Source: Pseudomonas sp. MWU15-20650
GTDB lineage: Bacteria; Pseudomonadota; Gammaproteobacteria; Pseudomonadales; Pseudomonadaceae
Length of the DNA stretch: 64,000 nt
Direction of reading: 5' to 3'
Assembly: GCF_023242475.1 (NCBI RefSeq)
Contig: NZ_JALJFG010000022.1
Location: forward strand, 33,523 to 97,522
The notes under the pieces: model-generated
The model's database searches: none
The model's input: only the letters and a program-made list of their open reading frames with translations
What the model was told of the DNA's origin: nothing
Part shown: positions 60,454 to 64,000 of the stretch, piece by piece
Numbering within the stretch: the first letter of the stretch is position 1
Layout: every line of letters starts with the position of its first letter
Position numbers and translations under genes: made by a program

Positions 60454-61881
60454 CTAGTGCGTGACGTCCGGATCTTGCATGACCTTGAGGGTCGAGGACT
60501 CCGGATCGAATTCATCCTCGTGCAGTTCTATGAACTCTTCCGGCAGGAAAATGTTCAGCAGGATTGCACAGAATGCGCCCACGGTGATCGGCGATTCGAA
60601 GATGTTGTGCAGCGCCTTGGGCAAATCACGCAGCACTTCCGGCACGGCCGCGACGCCCAGGCCCATGCCTAAGGAAATGGCCACGATCAGCACATTGCGA
60701 CGGTGCAGGCCCGCTTCGGCGAGGATCTTGATCCCGGCCACGGCCACCGTGCCGAACATGATCAGCGTCGCGCCGCCCAGCACCGGCTTGGGCATCAGTT
60801 GCAGCACTGCGCCGATCATCGGGAACAGCCCCAGCAGCACCAGCAGGCCGGCGATGAAGTACGCCACGTAGCGGCTGGCGACGCCCGTCAATTGAATCAC
60901 GCCATTGTTCTGCGCGAAGGTCACCATCGGCAGGCTGTTGAAGGTCGCGGCCATTGCCGAGTTGAGGCCGTCCGCCAGCAGGCCGGACTTGATGCGTTTG
61001 ATATACAGCGGGCCCTTGACCGGCTGCTGGGAAATCATCGAATTGGCTGTCAGGTCACCGGCCGCTTCCAGTGGCGAAATCAGGAAGATCACCGCCACCG
61101 GGATGAATGCCACCCAGTCGAACGAGAAACCGTACTTGAACGGTACCGGCACACTGATCAGTGGCACCTGGGGCAGGGCGGCCATGTCGACCCGGCCCAA
61201 CCACCATGCCACGAAGAAACCCAGGCTCAGGCCGATCACGATCGAACCCAGGCGCAGGAACGGGTTGCTGAAACGGTTGAGAACCACAATGGTCAGCAAC
61301 ACCAGCGCCGCCAGGCCCATATTGCCCGCAGCGCCCAGGTCGTTGGCGCCGTAGCCGCCGGCCATGTCGGTGACCGCCACCTTGATCAGCGACAGGCCCA
61401 TCAACGTAATGATGGTGCCGGTCACCACCGGGGTGATCAGTTTGCGCAGTTTGCCGATGAACTGGCTGAGCGCCACTTCGATAAATGCGGCGAAAAAACA
61501 GATACCAAAGATCGTCGAGAGAATTTCATCGGTGCCGCCGCCCCGGGCCTTGACCATGAAGCCGGCGCTGAGAATCACGCTGATAAACGAGAAGCTGGTG
61601 CCTTGCAGGCACAACAGCCCTGAACCGATGGGGCCGAACGTGCGCGCCTGCACAAACGTACCCAGGCCCGAGACGAACAGCGCCATGCTGACCAGGTAAG
61701 GCACTTCGCTTTCCAGGCCGAGCACACCGCCGACAATCAGGGTCGGCGTGATGATGCCGACGAAACTCGCCAAGACATGCTGCAAGGCGGCAAAAATCGC
61801 GGCGGTGAAGTGCGGGCGGTCTTCCAGGCCATAGATCAGGTCGGATTTATAGCGCGGGCGAGGGGCTTGAGCGTCAGGCAA
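60454..61881 (-). CDS. NCS2-family nucleobase:cation symporter (xanthine/uracil permease)
   Basis: This 475-residue protein has about twelve to fourteen membrane segments, the QHVLASFVGIITPTLIVGG start and the family motif LPMVTFAQNNGVIQLTGVASRYV, in which the QN-x-G residues lie in the substrate site. It is most like the uric acid/xanthine branch (UacT/XanP-like). It may supply purines to the catabolic genes at 14.7-20.8 kb, but no shared regulatory site was seen. Confidence 0.92.
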   Translation of the reverse strand: MPDAQAPRPRYKSDLIYGLEDRPHFTAAIFAALQHVLASFVGIITPTLIVGGVLGLESEVPYLVSMALFVSGLGTFVQARTFGPIGSGLLCLQGTSFSFISVILSAGFMVKARGGGTDEILSTIFGICFFAAFIEVALSQFIGKLRKLITPVVTGTIITLMGLSLIKVAVTDMAGGYGANDLGAAGNMGLAALVLLTIVVLNRFSNPFLRLGSIVIGLSLGFFVAWWLGRVDMAALPQVPLISVPVPFKYGFSFDWVAFIPVAVIFLISPLEAAGDLTANSMISQQPVKGPLYIKRIKSGLLADGLNSAMAATFNSLPMVTFAQNNGVIQLTGVASRYVAYFIAGLLVLLGLFPMIGAVLQLMPKPVLGGATLIMFGTVAVAGIKILAEAGLHRRNVLIVAISLGMGLGVAAVPEVLRDLPKALHNIFESPITVGAFCAILLNIFLPEEFIELHEDEFDPESSTLKVMQDPDVTH

Positions 61882-62117
61882 AATATGGGCTCGGCAGGGA
61901 AAGGGGGCGCGCAGGATGCCAGAAAGTACCGGCTGTCAGAAGTGTGTAAAAAATTTTCGAAACATCCTGCATTAAAACCATGGGTCGGCCGATAGCCTGG
62001 ATAGGCCCACGACACCTATTACAACAGTGGTGCCCAAAGGTCAGAGCGGCGCGTTGACGCCGGCTGAACGTGTCGCGGCACGGACGCTCGCCAACACTAC
62101 TTCTTGAGAGCTTCTCT
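61882..62117. other. Permease / chemoreceptor spacer
   Basis: These 236 bases between divergent genes hold the promoters of both the NCS2 permease (minus) and the chemoreceptor (plus). No confident hexamers were identified. Confidence 0.35.
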
Positions 62118-63743
62118 ATGTCCCTTCGTAATCTGAATATCGCCCCTCGCGCTTTTCTCGGTTTTGCGTTCATTGCGTTGCTTGTCATTATCCTCGGGGT
62201 GTTTGCGGTTAACCGCATGACACAGATCCGCCAAGCGTCGTTGGACATGGGAACAAATCAGTTACCCAGCGTGAAATACCTCGGCAACCTCACCGAGAAC
62301 GTGCTGCGGCTGCGCATTCTCTCGTTCCGCATTTTGATCAACCGCGAGCCCGCGTCCCTTGAAGAAGCCAAGACCCGCGTGGCCGTGCTGGTAGACAAGG
62401 TCAGGCAGGCCCAGGCCGCCTACGCGGCCACGCCGGCCGGTGGCGAAGAAGCCGCCTTGTACAAAACCTTCGCCGCCACGCTCGACAGTTTTCTCAGCGC
62501 ACATGCTGAAATGATGGCGTTGTCGCAACAGAACAAAGTCGAGGAGATGCGCACCCTCATCAATACGCGGATCAAGGACGGTACCGACCTGATGGGCGAG
62601 CAGTTGAACAAGCTCATCGCCATTAACAGTGCCGACGCCGATCGGGCAGGGCGAGACGCCGAGAGCAGCTATCAGCAGGCCGTCATCGGCATCATTATTG
62701 TCGCGATCACAGCTGCCGTGCTGACGGTGCTGCTCGCCTGGCTGCTCACCCGCAGCATCGTTGCACCGCTGCGTAAAGCGGTGGACATGGCGCAAACCAT
62801 CGCCGGTGGCAACTTGACCACTGTGATTGAGGATGACGGTAAAGACGAGTCGGCGCGCTTGCTCAGTGCACTGTCGGCCATGCAAACCAACCTGCGCCAG
62901 ACCATCCAGCACATCGCTGGTTCGGCCACGCAATTGGCTTCGGCCGCTGAAGAACTCAGCGCGGTCACCGAAGAAGCCTCGCGTGGCTTGCAACAGCAGA
63001 ACAACGAAATTGACCAGGCCGCGACGGCTGTCAACGAGATGACCGCGGCAGTCGAGGAGGTGGCGCGCAATGCGGTGTCCACCTCCGAAGCGTCCGGCCA
63101 GTCCAACCAGGCGGCACGGGAAGGTCGCGATCGGGTCGTGGAGACCGTGGGCGCTATCCAGACCATGACCCAGGACGTGCAGAATACGTCGGTGTTGATC
63201 GAGGGCCTGGCGTCCCAGGGTCGTGACATCGGCAAGGTGTTGGACGTGATCCGCGCGATTGCCGAGCAGACCAACCTACTGGCCCTCAACGCCGCGATTG
63301 AAGCCGCCCGCGCCGGTGAGGCCGGGCGGGGCTTTGCGGTGGTCGCCGATGAAGTACGGGCACTGGCCCATCGCACCGCGCAGTCGACCCAGGAAATCGA
63401 AAAAATGGTCGCCGGTATCCAGAACGGCACCGGCGAGGCGGTGCAGTCGATGCAGCAAAGCAACGTGCGCACCCAAAACACCCTGGAACTGGCCCGCGCC
63501 GCCGGCGTGGCCTTGGAGCAGATCACCCAGTCCATCAGCCTGATCAACGAGCGCAACCTGGTGATTGCCAGCGCTTCGGAAGAACAGGCCCAGGTGTCCC
63601 GTGAAGTGGACCGCAACCTGGTCAATATCCGCGACCTGGCGACTCAGTCGGCGGCGGGTGCCAACCAGACCAGCGCAGCCAGCCACGAGCTGTCGCGACT
63701 GGCGGTGGACCTGAATGGGATGGTGGCCAGGTTCGTTATCTGA
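62118..63743 (+). CDS. Methyl-accepting chemotaxis protein
   Basis: The ATG at 62118 (MSLRNLNIAPRAFLGF) with GAGAG upstream gives 541 residues. There are two membrane helices (about 12-32 and 195-215) around a four-helix-bundle periplasmic ligand domain (4HB_MCP type), a HAMP domain (RSIVAPLRKAVDMAQTIAGGNLTT), and a signalling domain with the conserved tip EQTNLLALNAAIEAARAGEA. No C-terminal CheR-docking pentapeptide is visible. The ligand is unknown. Confidence 0.93.
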   Translation: MSLRNLNIAPRAFLGFAFIALLVIILGVFAVNRMTQIRQASLDMGTNQLPSVKYLGNLTENVLRLRILSFRILINREPASLEEAKTRVAVLVDKVRQAQAAYAATPAGGEEAALYKTFAATLDSFLSAHAEMMALSQQNKVEEMRTLINTRIKDGTDLMGEQLNKLIAINSADADRAGRDAESSYQQAVIGIIIVAITAAVLTVLLAWLLTRSIVAPLRKAVDMAQTIAGGNLTTVIEDDGKDESARLLSALSAMQTNLRQTIQHIAGSATQLASAAEELSAVTEEASRGLQQQNNEIDQAATAVNEMTAAVEEVARNAVSTSEASGQSNQAAREGRDRVVETVGAIQTMTQDVQNTSVLIEGLASQGRDIGKVLDVIRAIAEQTNLLALNAAIEAARAGEAGRGFAVVADEVRALAHRTAQSTQEIEKMVAGIQNGTGEAVQSMQQSNVRTQNTLELARAAGVALEQITQSISLINERNLVIASASEEQAQVSREVDRNLVNIRDLATQSAAGANQTSAASHELSRLAVDLNGMVARFVI

Positions 63744-63763
63744 CCCGATTTGAACTGCAGTCG

Positions 63764-63794
63764 AAAGGTGGGGCAAGCCAGCTCCCACCTTTTT
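63764..63794 (+). terminator. Terminator after the chemoreceptor gene
   Basis: AAAGGTGGG (63764-63772) and CCCACCTTT (63784-63792) form a 9-bp stem followed by T bases (63790-63794). It begins 20 bases past the stop codon. It also looks like a degraded repeat (GCAAGCCAGCTCCCACC). Confidence 0.7.
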
Positions 63795-63884
63795 ACGGTG
63801 CAGTGTCAGGCCAATTAAACTGCCTGAAATAGCAACCGCCGCCGGCAAGGCCAGCACCTTCAATACCAGACACACCGCAGATCC

Positions 63885-63978
63885 AAGTGTGGGAGGGGGC
63901 TTGCTCCCGATAGCGGTGGATCAGTCAGCTTATCCTCAGCTGACCCACTGCCATCGGGAGCAAGCCCCCTCCCACCTT
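63885..63978. repeat. REPIN (GTGGGAGGGGGCTTGC family)
   Basis: GTGGGAGGGGGCTTGCTCCC GATAGC and the inverse GCCATCGGGAGCAAGCCCCC TCCCAC flank a centre with its own inverted arms (GTCAGCT / AGCTGAC). The right flank repeats the flank of the element at 63764 (ACGGTGC-A/T-GTGTCAGGCCAA). Confidence 0.85.
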
Positions 63979-64000
63979 TTACGGTGCTGTGTCAGGCCAA

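Overview
The window looks like a chromosomal segment of a fluorescens-group Pseudomonas. The evidence is GC-rich coding sequence, three families of Pseudomonas REP/REPIN repeats, a complete Fap functional-amyloid operon, and a dnaX / SRP RNA / ligA / zipA / smc / GntR / xdh gene order that I remember from Pseudomonas genomes. No rRNA, tRNA, insertion sequence, prophage or CRISPR array was seen.

Layout. 1-569 is the 5' part of dnaX (minus strand). 0.8-5.0 kb holds a VOC protein, a muramidase with an adjoining secreted protein (a possible effector/immunity pair) and a lone UvrD-like helicase. 5.2-14.4 kb is a core block on the minus strand: SRP RNA (ffs), a zinc metallopeptidase, ligA, zipA, smc and a GntR regulator. 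The regulator is divergent from the purine-catabolism genes xdhA-xdhB-xdhC-guaD (14.7-20.8 kb). 21.2-30.4 kb is the cobalamin region. Two divergent cobalamin riboswitches lie back to back; one leads cbtB-cbtA-cobE-cobM (minus), the other leads cobW-cobN-chlID (plus). The chlI and chlD parts lie in different frames, joined by an A AAA AAG slippery heptamer followed after 5 nt by an 11-bp stem, which is a textbook -1 programmed frameshift site.

30.5-41.4 kb holds a DUF1853 protein, the nadK-phosphoesterase-rhomboid-yeaC-DUF2797-pepN run, a WYL (YafY-type) regulator, an NTF2-like protein, zapE and a GNAT acetyltransferase. 41.5-47.8 kb has a small secreted protein, a lipid phosphoethanolamine transferase, a 58-residue coiled-coil protein, and the operon gntZ-zwf-HAD phosphatase. 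48.5-54.6 kb carries a sigma-54 activator (VpsR/FleQ-like) beside fapABCDEF. Upstream of fapA there is a sigma-54 promoter and two matching palindromes that fit enhancer sites. 54.9-64 kb holds an orphan FecR, a DpkA-like reductase, a DUF883 protein, a LysR regulator divergent from a nitrilase, a LEA-type lipoprotein, an NCS2 permease and a chemoreceptor.

The main regulatory observations are: (1) the chlID frameshift cassette; (2) a CTGACA direct-repeat motif at identical spacing from the -10 element in front of three genes, two of them (the WYL regulator and its neighbour) 38 kb from the third (the VOC gene), which suggests a small regulon; (3) the enhancer/promoter layout of the fap operon and an intrinsic terminator between fapC and fapD; and (4) paired GntR-type palindromes in the xdh promoter. 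Start codons were often moved inward from the longest open frame on the basis of ribosome binding sites and family lengths. All family assignments were made by reading motifs; no database search was run.
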